Shown: positions 16,361-26,249, counted from the stretch's first letter. The stretch is DNA of 64,000 nt from CALGSZ01 sp042408955 (GCA_042408955.1 JBHOQQ010000017.1:6020-70019); one strand, 5' to 3'. Made by a program: numbers and translations. The notes: a model not told the origin generated them from the letters alone.

Positions 16361-19261
16361 GTGAGCGTGAGTGATCAATTCGCTGCGCTCGATATTGAAG
16401 CGACGGGAATGGACCCCGCTCGCCACGACATCATCGAGGTGGCAGTGGTGGTCTTCTCGCGCGAACGGGAGATCGACCGGTTCTCCAGCCTGATTCGGCC
16501 ACGTGGCCGGTTATCCCTCGATATGGCTGGTCTCACGGGAATCAGCCCGCGCGAGCTCAGATCCGCACCAGGAATCGAGCAGGTTGCGCCAATCATCCGC
16601 CGGATGACCACTGGTCGCCCAATCATCGGGCACTCGGTCGATCTCGATGTAGCGATGCTTGGCGCGGCTGGGGTGAGCCTGCCAAGTGTCGTATATGACA
16701 CGCATCTGCTTGCGACCCTGCTCCTGCCGGATTTGCCGAATTATTCGCTCCAAACCGTTGCGACTGCTCTGGGCGTCACCATTGCCGACAGCCACCGCGC
16801 TTTGGAGGACGCGCTCGTCACGGTGGAGGTGTTTCGCGCCTTGCTGGCCCGCATCGACGCACTTGACAGCACGTTGCTTGAGCGCGTGGCGACGCTCAGT
16901 CGGAGCGCTGGCTGGCCCGTAGCCGAACTTTTTCTGGCCGCGGCGCGCCGGAAGCCCTCCGGTCCGCTGTTCGCTCAACAAGGGGCGGATCAGCAGCCAA
17001 CCCTGGAGATGAAGTTCTTGGTACCGCGGGACAAGCCCGAGCCGCTCCGGCGAACCGGATCGAAAGCGCCTGTTGATGAGCGGTCGGTCGCGGCAATGCT
17101 GGCGCCCGGCGGTGCCTTTAGCCGGGTTGTGCCGTTCTACGAGCACCGGCCAGCGCAAGAAACGATGGCGCGCGCAGTGACCCGAGCATTCAATGGCGAT
17201 CACCACCTTCTGGTTGAGGCTGGGACAGGCACGGGCAAGAGCGTGGCGTATCTGCTGCCGGCGGTGCTCCACGCCCGGGAGCGCGGCGAAACCGTGGTCG
17301 TCTCGACCAATACGCTCGCTTTGCAAGACCAGCTCTTTCGCAAGGATATCCCGGATTTGCAGCGCGCGCTGGCCGGCGCTGGTGGCTCCGTTCCCTTCGA
17401 GGCAGCCATCCTGAAAGGACGCCAGAATTACCTCTGCTTGCGGCGGTGGTTCGCAGCCCAGCGGCAGCCCGTCACGAGTTCTGAGGAGGCAGGTCTCCGG
17501 GCCAAAATTCTCCTTTGGCTCGGCTCGACCACGACTGGAGACCGCGCGGAGCTGCGTCTCAGTGCTGAGGAAGAGGCAGCCTTTCGCCACGTTTCGGCAG
17601 AAGGAGAGGCGTGCGTTCCGGCGAAGTGTGTGTTCAACCAGCGCAATCAATGTTTCTTGTTCCGCGCCCGTCGCCAGGCCGAGCACGCCCACGTTGTGGT
17701 GGTCAACCACGCGCTCTTGCTCTCCGATACGCTTGAAGGCGGCACCGTCTTGCCGGATTACGAGCGCCTCATCGTGGACGAGGCTCACCACCTTGAGGAT
17801 CAAGCGACGACCCAGTTTGGCTTTTCCGTCAGCGAACATGCGATCTTGGATATCCTCGACATCATCATTAAGCCCGAGGGTCCAGCCTTCGGCGGCCTCA
17901 TTCAGAGCGCCATCAACGAGCTCGCGCGCCTGGCGACCGATGCCGAAAGCCGGAAACGGGTCGCCGCGGCCCTTGAACGGGGACAGCAGCTCCTGGGACC
18001 CGTCAACGTGGCCAAGACGGCGGCGAACGATTTGTTCCTTCGCCTCCGCGACCTGGTGGACCAAGAGGGGATGGGAGCCGCGGGGTATGAACGCAGCGTT
18101 CGGTTGACTCCGGCGGTGCGGCGGCGTGGCGAGTGGATCGAAGTAGAGATTGCCTGGGAGCGACTCGACCGCGAATTGACCACGATCGAGGGTGAGCTTG
18201 TCTGGTTCCTTGAAACGCTCGAACGCGTGGTTCCGGATCAACAAGATGCTCTTGAGACTGTTGTCGATCTGGCGGAAGATGTGGTGCTGGAGCTTACAAA
18301 TGCCCTGCGGGCGCTCGCCGACGTGCGTGTGCGGCTTGCCGAAAGCGTGATTGACCCAAGCGCGGAGGCCGTGTACTGGGTCGAGCGCGAGATGAGCCGC
18401 GGTGGAGTCAGCTTGCGCGCGGCGCCGCTGAGCGTCGGGCCGCTCCTGCGCGACCGCGTGTTTGCTCCGCTCCGTACGGCCATTCTCACCTCGGCGACGC
18501 TGACCACGGATGGCAGCTTTGACTACATCCGGGAGCGTGTAGGGCTGGAGGATGCCGACGAGCTCAGCGTGCCGTCGCCGTTCGATTACGAGCGGTCGAC
18601 GTTGTTATATCTGGTTGACGATATCCCTGAGCCAAGCGCGCCACGCTATCAGAAGAGCGTGGAGGATACCCTCGTCAACCTCGCGATGGCCACGGGCGGT
18701 CGCATGCTCGTGCTCTTTACCTCGCATGCCGCGCTGCAAGCGACATACCGGGCGATTCGGGTCCCCCTGGAAGACCATGGCGTGATCGTCCTGGCGCAAC
18801 GTACGGATGGGAGCGCGCGCCAGCTCATCGAGCGCCTCAAGCATTCCTCGAACATCGTGCTGCTCGGTACGTCGACATTTTGGGAAGGCGTTGATATCGT
18901 CGGGCCGGCGCTGAGCGTGTTAGTGATGACCAAACTGCCGTTCGCGGTGCCGACCGATCCCGTCTTCGCTGCGCGCAGCGAAGGCTTTGACGAGCCGTTC
19001 ACGCAGTACGCCGTGCCTCAAGCGGTGCTGAAATTTAAGCAAGGGTTCGGACGCTTGATTCGATCGAGCCAGGACCGGGGCATCTGCGTGATTTTGGATC
19101 GGCGCATCCTCTCAAAGCGGTATGGGCAATCGTTTATTCAATCGCTTCCCCAATGCTCGGTGGTCGTTGGCAGCGCGGGTGATCTTCCTCGCGCTGCCGT
19201 AGAGTGGTTAGAGCATCCATCGGCTCGCTTGGCACATCGCGGTGGTAACCCGTCCCGCTAA
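16361..19261 (+). CDS. dinG: DinG-type ATP-dependent helicase with N-terminal exonuclease domain
   Basis: Superfamily 2 iron-sulfur helicase fused to a DEDD 3'-5' exonuclease, 966 residues, as in the Bacillus DinG branch. Exonuclease motifs: FAALDIEATGMD, GHSVDLDVAML and HRALEDALVT (residues about 5-165). Helicase motifs: EAGTGTGKSVAY, VVVNHALLL, IVDEAHHLED and the motif VI region QGFGRLIRSSQDRG. Four Cys suited to a [4Fe-4S] cluster lie in NYLCLRRW and ACVPAKCVFNQRNQC. GTG 16361 was chosen after GGGTGG; a TTG at 16331 is also possible. Possible roles are unwinding of R-loops or DNA damage structures. Confidence 0.9.
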   Translation: MSVSDQFAALDIEATGMDPARHDIIEVAVVVFSREREIDRFSSLIRPRGRLSLDMAGLTGISPRELRSAPGIEQVAPIIRRMTTGRPIIGHSVDLDVAMLGAAGVSLPSVVYDTHLLATLLLPDLPNYSLQTVATALGVTIADSHRALEDALVTVEVFRALLARIDALDSTLLERVATLSRSAGWPVAELFLAAARRKPSGPLFAQQGADQQPTLEMKFLVPRDKPEPLRRTGSKAPVDERSVAAMLAPGGAFSRVVPFYEHRPAQETMARAVTRAFNGDHHLLVEAGTGTGKSVAYLLPAVLHARERGETVVVSTNTLALQDQLFRKDIPDLQRALAGAGGSVPFEAAILKGRQNYLCLRRWFAAQRQPVTSSEEAGLRAKILLWLGSTTTGDRAELRLSAEEEAAFRHVSAEGEACVPAKCVFNQRNQCFLFRARRQAEHAHVVVVNHALLLSDTLEGGTVLPDYERLIVDEAHHLEDQATTQFGFSVSEHAILDILDIIIKPEGPAFGGLIQSAINELARLATDAESRKRVAAALERGQQLLGPVNVAKTAANDLFLRLRDLVDQEGMGAAGYERSVRLTPAVRRRGEWIEVEIAWERLDRELTTIEGELVWFLETLERVVPDQQDALETVVDLAEDVVLELTNALRALADVRVRLAESVIDPSAEAVYWVEREMSRGGVSLRAAPLSVGPLLRDRVFAPLRTAILTSATLTTDGSFDYIRERVGLEDADELSVPSPFDYERSTLLYLVDDIPEPSAPRYQKSVEDTLVNLAMATGGRMLVLFTSHAALQATYRAIRVPLEDHGVIVLAQRTDGSARQLIERLKHSSNIVLLGTSTFWEGVDIVGPALSVLVMTKLPFAVPTDPVFAARSEGFDEPFTQYAVPQAVLKFKQGFGRLIRSSQDRGICVILDRRILSKRYGQSFIQSLPQCSVVVGSAGDLPRAAVEWLEHPSARLAHRGGNPSR

Positions 19262-19269
19262 CGAGGGAC

Positions 19270-19306
19270 CGCCTCCGCTCGACCTTGACGAACGGGCGCG
19301 GAGGCG
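19270..19306 (+). terminator. Hairpin between dinG and glpX
   Basis: Perfect 9-base-pair stem CGCCTCCGC (19270-19278) with GCGGAGGCG (19298-19306) and a 19-base loop, starting 8 bases after the dinG stop. There is no T-tract, so it may act as an mRNA 3' cap or weak terminator. Confidence 0.5.
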
Positions 19307-19336
19307 AAGGAAAAGCGTGAACATGGGAGGGACAGG

Positions 19337-20341
19337 ATGAGTGTGTCAGCATCTGCAATTGATCGTAACCTGGCGTTGGAGCTTGCACGCGTGACCGAAG
19401 CAGCCGCGTTGATGGCGGCCCGGTGGATGGGAAGGGGAGATAAGGAAGCGGCCGACCAGGCTGCCGTTGATGCGATGCGCCTCGTCCTTGGCTCGATCGC
19501 TATGGACGGCATCGTTGTCATCGGGGAAGGGGCGAAGGACGAGGCGCCGATGCTCTACGTCGGCGAACAGGTCGGCTGTGCGAGCGAACCGAAAGTGGAT
19601 ATCGCCGTCGATCCGATCGATGGCACTCGCCTCCTGTCACTTGGCATGCCGAATGCGATCTCTGTTGTTGCACTGGCCGACCGCGGAGCGATGTTTTCCT
19701 CTCCGGACATCGCGTATATGGAAAAGATCGCGGTAGGTCCGGAAGCAGCCGGTGTCATCGACCTCGACCTGAGCCCGACGGAGAACCTCAAGCGGATCGC
19801 GCGGGCAAAGCACCGGGAGATCAACGATCTGCTTGTCGTGATCCTGGATCGTCCCCGCCATGAAGAGTTGATTGCCGAGATCCGGCGTGCCGGAGCGCGG
19901 ATTAAGCTGATCACCGACGGCGACGTCGCGGGCGCTTTGATGGCCGCCATGCCGGGAACGGGAATCGATGCGTTGTTTGGCATCGGGGGCGCGCCCGAAG
20001 CGGTGGTCGCAGCGTGTGCCCTCAAGTGCATCGGTGGCGACATGCAATGCCGGCTCTGGCCGAGAAACGACGAGGAGCGGAGAATCGCTCAGGAAAAGGG
20101 GATCAACCTGCACCGGAAGCACTCGATAGAGGATCTCGTGGCAGGCGATAACGTCTTCTTCTCGGCAACCGGCATCACGGATGGGGAGCTGCTCCGGGGC
20201 GTGCGATTCTATGGCAGCGGTGCGTCCACCCAGTCGCTAGTGATGCGCTCCCGGTCAGGAACGGTCCGGCGGATAGATGCGGAGCACAAGCTGTGGAAGC
20301 TGCGCCAGATCGGCGCGCCTCAATATCTCAGCCATTTGTAA
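19337..20341 (+). CDS. glpX: Fructose-1,6-bisphosphatase, class II
   Basis: Converts fructose-1,6-bisphosphate to fructose-6-phosphate in gluconeogenesis, 334 residues, the usual GlpX length. Metal and substrate motifs are visible: IVVIGEGAKDEAPML, VDIAVDPIDGTRLLSLGMPNAISV, KLITDGDVAGALMAA and FGIGGAPEAVVAACALK. The start at ATG 19337 follows GGGAGGGACAGG. It lies between dinG and rho without an obvious functional link. Confidence 0.94.
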   Translation: MSVSASAIDRNLALELARVTEAAALMAARWMGRGDKEAADQAAVDAMRLVLGSIAMDGIVVIGEGAKDEAPMLYVGEQVGCASEPKVDIAVDPIDGTRLLSLGMPNAISVVALADRGAMFSSPDIAYMEKIAVGPEAAGVIDLDLSPTENLKRIARAKHREINDLLVVILDRPRHEELIAEIRRAGARIKLITDGDVAGALMAAMPGTGIDALFGIGGAPEAVVAACALKCIGGDMQCRLWPRNDEERRIAQEKGINLHRKHSIEDLVAGDNVFFSATGITDGELLRGVRFYGSGASTQSLVMRSRSGTVRRIDAEHKLWKLRQIGAPQYLSHL

Positions 20342-20508
20342 CGCGATCCAGGCCGCCGCGCCGGGATGGTCACCATCACCGATATAACGAAAGTTGATCG
20401 CACGGCAGGGAGGATGCGATCCTCGCGCTCGCCAGCCGAGATCGGGAAAGAAGGGCAGCGGGAGCGATAAGGTTTTGAGCAGGCGATGCGAGACCGAGAA
20501 AGGATGGA

Positions 20509-20537
20509 TTGACGAACGGAGATGAGAGTGTTAGGAT
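20509..20537 (+). promoter_or_regulatory. Probable rho promoter
   Basis: TTGACG at 20509-20514, a 17-base spacer and TAGGAT at 20532-20537. Transcription would begin near 20545, giving a leader of about 300 bases before the TTG start of rho. Confidence 0.65.
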
Positions 20538-20711
20538 AGTGGTGCGCCTTGGTAGGCAAACGTGGCCCCTGCCTGCCGCTGATTCACCTAGGGTTTTCAG
20601 GAGCGCCCGCCCGCTGGCTCTTCGTACGGCGCCAATGGTGTCGCGCGCTCGGAGCGTGACACTGACAACGCGATACGCAGGCCGGAGCTCGTGCGAGTTT
20701 CCGCCGCCTTT

Positions 20712-20730
20712 GGGTGCGTGCAATGCACCC
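20712..20730 (+). promoter_or_regulatory. Hairpin in the rho leader
   Basis: GGGTGC (20712-20717) pairs with GCACCC (20725-20730) around a 7-base loop, within a C-rich, G-poor stretch that continues to about 20800. C-rich unstructured RNA is what Rho binds, so this part of the leader could serve autoregulation. This is inference. Confidence 0.4.
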
Positions 20731-20847
20731 TCACCCCAACGCTATGCCCAGTCGTGATCACACTGTTGAAGCAAACCACCACAGAGCGGCGCCCGGTTGG
20801 CGCGCTCGCCGCGTCATCCGCACACAATTCAATAGGGAGGAAGTCCG

Positions 20848-22575
20848 TTGACGAACCAGGAAACCATGACAATTGAGCCGGAAACGACGACGAAGCCGGC
20901 ACCAAAGACACGCGTGTCGCGCTCACGCAAGAAGACGGCCGAGGCTACCGAGCAGACCGTGTTGCTCACGTCCGCAAACGAGCCGGTGACGACCGCAGCC
21001 CAGGAACAGGCAACCGCAGATCCTGCTGTATCTGCCGTGGCCGACGCGGCGTTAGCTCCTCAGCCCACGCCTGCTTCCGTCGAAGGGCCGGAGGCGACGG
21101 GCGAGATGGAGCGGCCTCGCTCGCGGCGTCCTCGCCCAGAGCGGGAAGCGCGAGAAGCCCGGGAGGGGACCACGATGCCCAACGGCCGAGATAACCGGGA
21201 CGCTCGCGATGCGCGTGAATCCCGCGAATCCAACAGAGAGCGGACGAATTCCGCTGCCACGCAGACCAAGGCGCGGCCTGCTGCGGCTCCAGCCGTACAG
21301 CAGACCCGTAACGGCAACCTGCCGTACTTCACGGTCACCGAGCTTGAGGCGATGCCATTGGAGGAGATGTACGAGCTGGCGCGCCAGTTCGGCCTCCAGG
21401 GCTACACACGCATGAAGCACCCGGACCTCATCACCGCGCTGCTGAAGGCTCGGACCGAGGCCGAGGGCAATATCTTTGGTGACGGCGTACTTGAGATTAT
21501 CGAGGACGGATTTGGCTTCTTGCGCGGTCCGCGCCTCCTGCCGGGGCCGGACGATATTTACGTCTCGCAATCGCAAATCCGGCGCTTCGGCTTGCGGACT
21601 GGCGACCGTGTCTCCGGCCAGGTTCGGCCCCCGAAAGACAATGAAAAGTTCTACAGCTTGCTCCGGGTCGAGGCGGTCAATGGCGTCGATCCCGAAACGG
21701 CTCGCCGCCGGCCTAGCTTCGATTCCCTGACACCAATCTTCCCGCTCGAACTGATCAATCTCGAAACCCAGCCGCACATCCTTTCCACGCGCATTTTGAA
21801 CCTCGTCGCTCCGATCGGACGCGGTCAGCGCGGATTGATCGTGTCGCCGCCGAAGGCCGGCAAGACCCTCTTGCTCAAGGCCATTGCGAACGGGATCACG
21901 ACCAATTGCCCGGACATGCACCTGATGGTCTGTCTGATTGGTGAGCGTCCAGAGGAAGTCACCGATATGAAGCGCTCCGTCGAAGGGGAGGTGATTTCCT
22001 CAACATTCGATGAGCCGGTCGAGGATCACACCAAGGTCGCGGAGATGGCGCTGGAGCGGGCAAAGCGGCTCGTCGAAGCGGGACGGGATGTCGTCATTCT
22101 GCTGGACTCGATCACCCGGCTCGCCCGCGCTTATAACCTCGCGGTTCCACCGAGCGGACGCACGCTTTCGGGCGGTATTGATCCAGTCGCGCTCTATCCG
22201 CCGAAGCGATTCTTCGGCGCGGCACGGAACATCGAGGGCGGTGGCTCGCTGACCATCGTCGCCACCTGCCTCGTCGACACCGGGTCCCGCATGGACGACG
22301 TGATCTACGAGGAGTTCAAGGGCACCGGCAATATGGAGCTTCACCTTGACCGGAAGCTCGCCGAGCGCCGCATCTACCCGGCAATCGATATCCAGCGCTC
22401 CGGCACGCGGCGTGAGGAGTTGTTGCTCGACGAGACTACGCTGCGGCAAGTCTGGACCATGCGGCGGATGGTCTCGATGCTCGGCGGCACCGAAGGCACC
22501 GAGCTGGTGCTCGGCCGCCTGGCCAAGACCTCAAGCAACGCCGAATTCCTCGCCACATTGCACAAGGATATCTAG
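20848..22575 (+). CDS. rho: Transcription termination factor Rho
   Basis: Hexameric RNA helicase that terminates transcription, 575 residues. A disordered, charged N-terminal extension of about 150 residues (many RE/RD pairs) precedes the Rho N-terminal helix (LPYFTVTELEAMPLEEMYELARQ) and the RNA-binding cold-shock-like domain (GDGVLEIIEDGFGFLRG). The ATPase core has PPKAGKTLLLKAIANGI, CLIGERPEEVTDM, DVVILLDSITRLARAYN and the R-loop region GGIDPVALYPPKRFFGAARNIEGGGSLTI. The start is TTG 20848 after GGGAGG at 7 bases. Similar extensions are common in high-GC Gram-positive and Chloroflexota Rho proteins. Confidence 0.96.
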   Translation: MTNQETMTIEPETTTKPAPKTRVSRSRKKTAEATEQTVLLTSANEPVTTAAQEQATADPAVSAVADAALAPQPTPASVEGPEATGEMERPRSRRPRPEREAREAREGTTMPNGRDNRDARDARESRESNRERTNSAATQTKARPAAAPAVQQTRNGNLPYFTVTELEAMPLEEMYELARQFGLQGYTRMKHPDLITALLKARTEAEGNIFGDGVLEIIEDGFGFLRGPRLLPGPDDIYVSQSQIRRFGLRTGDRVSGQVRPPKDNEKFYSLLRVEAVNGVDPETARRRPSFDSLTPIFPLELINLETQPHILSTRILNLVAPIGRGQRGLIVSPPKAGKTLLLKAIANGITTNCPDMHLMVCLIGERPEEVTDMKRSVEGEVISSTFDEPVEDHTKVAEMALERAKRLVEAGRDVVILLDSITRLARAYNLAVPPSGRTLSGGIDPVALYPPKRFFGAARNIEGGGSLTIVATCLVDTGSRMDDVIYEEFKGTGNMELHLDRKLAERRIYPAIDIQRSGTRREELLLDETTLRQVWTMRRMVSMLGGTEGTELVLGRLAKTSSNAEFLATLHKDI

Positions 22576-22602
22576 CCGGCAAGTACAGGCGCAGAGACCC
22601 GG

Positions 22603-22635
22603 TGGCCGCCAATCAGGGTTTGCCCTTGGCGGCCA
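22603..22635 (+). terminator. Hairpin after rho
   Basis: TGGCCGCCAA (22603-22612) pairs perfectly with TTGGCGGCCA (22626-22635). The loop can pair further (AGGG with CCCT). It starts 27 bases after the rho stop and lacks a T-tract. The stem core is the same as that of the hairpin at 5256-5288. Confidence 0.6.
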
Positions 22636-22845
22636 TCGGCAAGCATTGCCCGCACGAGGTTGCCCACAAGCCAGTTTCGGTGTGGCGCGTTTCACGAAGA
22701 GATCAGCCACTGCTGGCCGCAGACCAAATCCGCCCTGCACGCGGCATCCCGGACCGGCGCGTCTGCCAGTACAATGCGGGCAAGGCGCAACGGGGGTGGC
22801 CCTCACGGCGATGAGCGGCCACGTTTACGGGAGGAGTGCCAGCAG

Positions 22846-25200
22846 ATGGTTCTCAGTCACTATATTGGTGCCTCGGTGAAGCGCAAAGAGGACCCACGTC
22901 TGATCACCGGGTCTTCGACCTACGTGGACGACCTGAAGCTCGTTGGCATGGTCCACGTCGCGTTCGTCCGAAGCACCTATGCTCACGCCCGGATCACAGG
23001 CATTGACGCGTCTGCCGCGCTCGCCATCCCGGGGGTGCTTGCCGTGTGGACGGCAGCCGATCTGCAGAAGGTGATCAAATCGGTCGAAGCAACGACGCCG
23101 ACGACGGAAGGCGGGGATCAGGCTGCGGGATCAGATGCCGGAGACGCGATACCGGTTCCCAAGGTTGAGCCGCTGGCGCACAAGAAGGTGCGCTACATCG
23201 GTGAGCCGATTGCGGCGGTGATCGCGGAGTCGCGGCCCGTGGCCGAAGATGCGGCCGGACTCGTTGTCGTTCATTACGACCCGCTGCCGGCGGTGGTAGA
23301 TCCGTTCGAGGCCCGTCAGGATGGCGCCCCTCAACTCTATGATGAGGTCAAGAACAACATCAGTGTCCGCTACCAAACGGTTCACGGCGATGTCGATGCG
23401 GCGCTGGCAAGCGCACCCGTCAAAGTGAAGGTGAGGATTCGCGCTCCGCGCTGCGCGCCAATGCCGATGGAGCCGCGTGGGACGGTAGCTGCTCCGGATC
23501 CAATCACGCGCGGGCTAACGATCTGGGTATCAAATCAGGCGCCGCACAGCTTCCGCAACGAGATTGCGGCGGCCTTTGGGCTGCACCAAAACCAGGTGCG
23601 AGCGATTGCGCCCGAAGTTGGCGGTGGATTTGGCTGCAAATTCGGCGCCTACCCAGAAGACTACGTGGTTGCGGCTGTCGCAAGGACGCTCAATCGCCCG
23701 GCCAAGTGGATCGAGACCAGGAGCGAGCATTTCCTCGCCACCAATCACGGGCGCAACCAGTGGGGCGATTTTGAAGTCGGGGCAGACAAGGACGGCAAGA
23801 TCCAGGCGTTGCGTGCTCGCATCACCCTGGACTCAGGCGCTTACCCGAAGGCACTCGGTTTGGCCTGGTGCACGTGGGTCATGTCCACGGGGCCCTATGT
23901 GATCCCTAATCTCGATTACTTGGTGGAAGGTGTCTACACCAACACGGTCTGCAATGGCGCTTACCGCGGCGCCGGCCGCCCCGAAGCCACGTTCTACCTC
24001 GAGCGCCTGATGGATCTCATCGCCGATGAGGCCGGGCTCGATCCGGTGCAGGTGCGCCGCGTTAACTTCATCCCGCCGGATCAGTTTCCGTATACCACGC
24101 TGTCCGGTGAGCATTATGACAGTGGCGAATACGAAAAGCCGCTCATCAAGGCGCTTGATCTGGTTGGTTATGAGGATCTCCGCCGCCAGCAAGCGGAATT
24201 GCGCAAGCAGGGACGCTATCTGGGGATCGGTGTCGCCTCATACGTCGAGATCTGTGGGTTTGGCCCGTGGGAAAGCTCGACAGTCCGGGTCGAGCCTGGC
24301 GGCGAGGTGACGATCTTCACCGGCATCTCGCCGCACGGCCAGGGTCAGGAGACGACCTTCGCGCAGCTCGCGGCCGATTACATCGGCGCAGATTTTGATT
24401 CGGTGATCGTCCACCACGGCGACACGGGTAACACCTCGCACGGCAATGGCACAGGCGGCAGCCGCGGCCTTGCTGTCGGTGGAGCGGCCGTCGTTCTCTC
24501 GCTGACCAAGATTCGGGAGAAGGCGAGGCGCATCGCCGCGCATATGCTTGAGGCAGCCGAGGAGGACATCGAGCTTGCTGACGGCAAATATCGGGTCAAG
24601 GGCGTACCGACGCGCGGCGTCACATTGGCTGAGATCGCCAAAACGGCCTACTCGGGAGACCTGCCACCGGAGATAGACGCCGGCTTGGAGTCGACCGACT
24701 TCTTCCGCCCAGCCGATGAGACGTTCCCCTTCGGCACACACGTCGCCGTTGTCGAGGTCTTCCCAGACACTGGCGAAGTGAAGCTCCTGCGCTATGTCTC
24801 GGTCGATGACTGTGGCAACATCATCAGCCCGCTCCTGGTGACGGGTCAGGTGCACGGCGGCGTCGCGCAGGGAATCGGCCTGGCGCTCTGGGAAGAGCTG
24901 CATTATGACGCAAACGGCGAGCTTCTCACCGGAACGCTCAACGACTACGCCGTGCCGAAAGCCACCGGTTTCCCGGTTTTCGAGACGCATCACACGACAA
25001 CACCAACGCCAATCAACCCGCTCGGTGCAAAGGGCATCGGCGAGGCAGCGACGATTGGCGCGACGCCAACGGTGGCAAATGCCGTCATTGATGCGCTCGA
25101 GCCGTGGGGCATTCGCCATCTTGATATTCCGTTCACACCGGAGAAGGTCTGGCGAGCGATTCAGCAAGCGGGTGGAACGGCAGCGCGGGCGGCTGATTAA
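22846..25200 (+). CDS. Form II CoxL-like molybdopterin hydroxylase large subunit
   Basis: Molybdenum hydroxylase of the xanthine dehydrogenase/CO dehydrogenase superfamily, 784 residues. The N-terminal part (GASVKRKEDPRLITGSSTYVDDL) and the GGGFGCKFGAYPEDYVVA molybdopterin motif are typical of CoxL. The active-site loop reads AYRGAGRPEA, the form II signature, not the AYxCSFR loop of true CO dehydrogenase. CO oxidation should therefore not be assumed, and other aromatic or heterocyclic substrates are possible. GAGE is seen as GIGEAATIGATPTVANAV near the C-terminus. ATG 22846 follows GGGAGGAG. No FAD (CoxM) or [2Fe-2S] (CoxS) subunit gene is adjacent. Confidence 0.88.
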   Translation: MVLSHYIGASVKRKEDPRLITGSSTYVDDLKLVGMVHVAFVRSTYAHARITGIDASAALAIPGVLAVWTAADLQKVIKSVEATTPTTEGGDQAAGSDAGDAIPVPKVEPLAHKKVRYIGEPIAAVIAESRPVAEDAAGLVVVHYDPLPAVVDPFEARQDGAPQLYDEVKNNISVRYQTVHGDVDAALASAPVKVKVRIRAPRCAPMPMEPRGTVAAPDPITRGLTIWVSNQAPHSFRNEIAAAFGLHQNQVRAIAPEVGGGFGCKFGAYPEDYVVAAVARTLNRPAKWIETRSEHFLATNHGRNQWGDFEVGADKDGKIQALRARITLDSGAYPKALGLAWCTWVMSTGPYVIPNLDYLVEGVYTNTVCNGAYRGAGRPEATFYLERLMDLIADEAGLDPVQVRRVNFIPPDQFPYTTLSGEHYDSGEYEKPLIKALDLVGYEDLRRQQAELRKQGRYLGIGVASYVEICGFGPWESSTVRVEPGGEVTIFTGISPHGQGQETTFAQLAADYIGADFDSVIVHHGDTGNTSHGNGTGGSRGLAVGGAAVVLSLTKIREKARRIAAHMLEAAEEDIELADGKYRVKGVPTRGVTLAEIAKTAYSGDLPPEIDAGLESTDFFRPADETFPFGTHVAVVEVFPDTGEVKLLRYVSVDDCGNIISPLLVTGQVHGGVAQGIGLALWEELHYDANGELLTGTLNDYAVPKATGFPVFETHHTTTPTPINPLGAKGIGEAATIGATPTVANAVIDALEPWGIRHLDIPFTPEKVWRAIQQAGGTAARAAD

Positions 25201-25210
25201 TGGTGAATTC

Positions 25211-25250
25211 GGTGCCCCGCACGGCGCCCTCGGGCCTCATGCGGGGCACC
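25211..25250 (+). terminator. Terminator hairpin between convergent genes
   Basis: Perfect 11-base-pair stem GGTGCCCCGCA (25211-25221) with TGCGGGGCACC (25240-25250), placed between the convergent CoxL-like and EamA genes. It could act in both directions. Confidence 0.7.
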
Positions 25251-25283
25251 TGCTTCCGCACGTCAGGGCTCCGCGGTAGCTAT

Positions 25284-26249
25284 CTATGCCGCTTCCGGTG
25301 GTGAGCATGACTTGCCCATCTCCGCCGTGTGGCGATGAGCCGCAGGACCGGCTCGGTCAGGATGAGCAGTAGCGCTGGCGCGATTGGGACTCCGTGACAC
25401 GCGCCGGCCACCACGCTGCGCGCCTGCACCAGCGAGCACGACGAGCGCGATGCCGGCAACCTGGGTAATCGAAGGATTTTGGTGTAATACAACCAGCCCC
25501 AGCAGGACACCGATGGCGGGTTCGAGCGCCATCAGGGTACCGAACGCGGTGGGCGTCATCTGGCGCAGCGCGAGCAATTCGAGCACGAACGGCAGGACGG
25601 GGAGTAAGATAGCTAGCCCGGCCGCGGAGGCGACGGCGCCAAGGGTGAGGTGACCCGCGGCTTGGGGGACACCGGCAACCGCTGCCGTCGCGGCGGCGAT
25701 GGTCACGGGGATGGATAGGGCTCCGATGCCTGTGAAGCGATCGCCGATCCGCTGGGTGAGCAGGATATAGGTAGCCCAGCCAGCAGCCGCGCTGCCGGCG
25801 AACGCGATACCGCTTGGATTGACTTGGCCATGCCAAGGCTCAGTGAGCACGATGACCCCAAGCAACGCCAGGCCGGGCCAGAGGAGCGATCGCGCGCTGT
25901 GACGGCGCAGCGCGGCAACCATCAATGGGCCGAGAAATTCGATGGCAACGGCGGTGCCGAGCGGGATGCGCTCAATGGCGGCAAGGAACGCGATCGTCGT
26001 CGCTCCGGTTGAGATGCCGAGCCCCAGCAGCGCCGGCACGTCGTGCAGGCGCACCGTGCGCAGCGGGGGACGGGCTAGAGCCAGCAATATCAACGCGCCC
26101 ATGCTCAGTCTGAGCCAGGCGGTTCCGGCTGGGCCGATGGTCGAAATCAGGCTCACCGAGAGGGCGGAGCCCAGTTGGACTGACAGCATCGCTGCCACCG
26201 CCAGCCCCCACGGTGGCACAGGGACGCGGGGCGCGGCGCGACCGGTCAT
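25284..26249 (-). CDS. EamA/RhtA-type drug/metabolite exporter
   Basis: Inner-membrane transporter of the DMT superfamily, 321 residues with about ten hydrophobic segments in two EamA repeats (first from LAVAAMLSVQLGSALS, second from GWATYILLTQRIG). FGTLMALEPAIGVLLGLVVLHQ resembles the RhtA threonine/homoserine exporter branch. ATG 26249 overlaps the stop of the upstream PaiB-like gene (ATGA) and has GGGAG 6 bases upstream, so it replaces the longer TTG 26273 start. It is the last gene of a four-gene operon and remains intact although the two genes before it are broken. Confidence 0.88.
   Translation of the reverse strand: MTGRAAPRVPVPPWGLAVAAMLSVQLGSALSVSLISTIGPAGTAWLRLSMGALILLALARPPLRTVRLHDVPALLGLGISTGATTIAFLAAIERIPLGTAVAIEFLGPLMVAALRRHSARSLLWPGLALLGVIVLTEPWHGQVNPSGIAFAGSAAAGWATYILLTQRIGDRFTGIGALSIPVTIAAATAAVAGVPQAAGHLTLGAVASAAGLAILLPVLPFVLELLALRQMTPTAFGTLMALEPAIGVLLGLVVLHQNPSITQVAGIALVVLAGAGAQRGGRRVSRSPNRASATAHPDRAGPAAHRHTAEMGKSCSPPEAA

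Larger units (their letters stand above)
20342..20847 (+). other. 506-base gap with the rho promoter and long leader
   Basis: No credible gene was seen. The first 165 bases hold nothing recognisable. A promoter lies at 20509-20537 and is followed by a leader of about 300 bases with one clear hairpin at 20712-20730. Long leaders are common for self-regulated rho genes. Confidence 0.6.

Noticed and set aside
22846..25200. Annotation as aerobic CO dehydrogenase
   Set aside because: The active-site loop is AYRGAGR, not AYxCSFR, and the partner subunits are missing.
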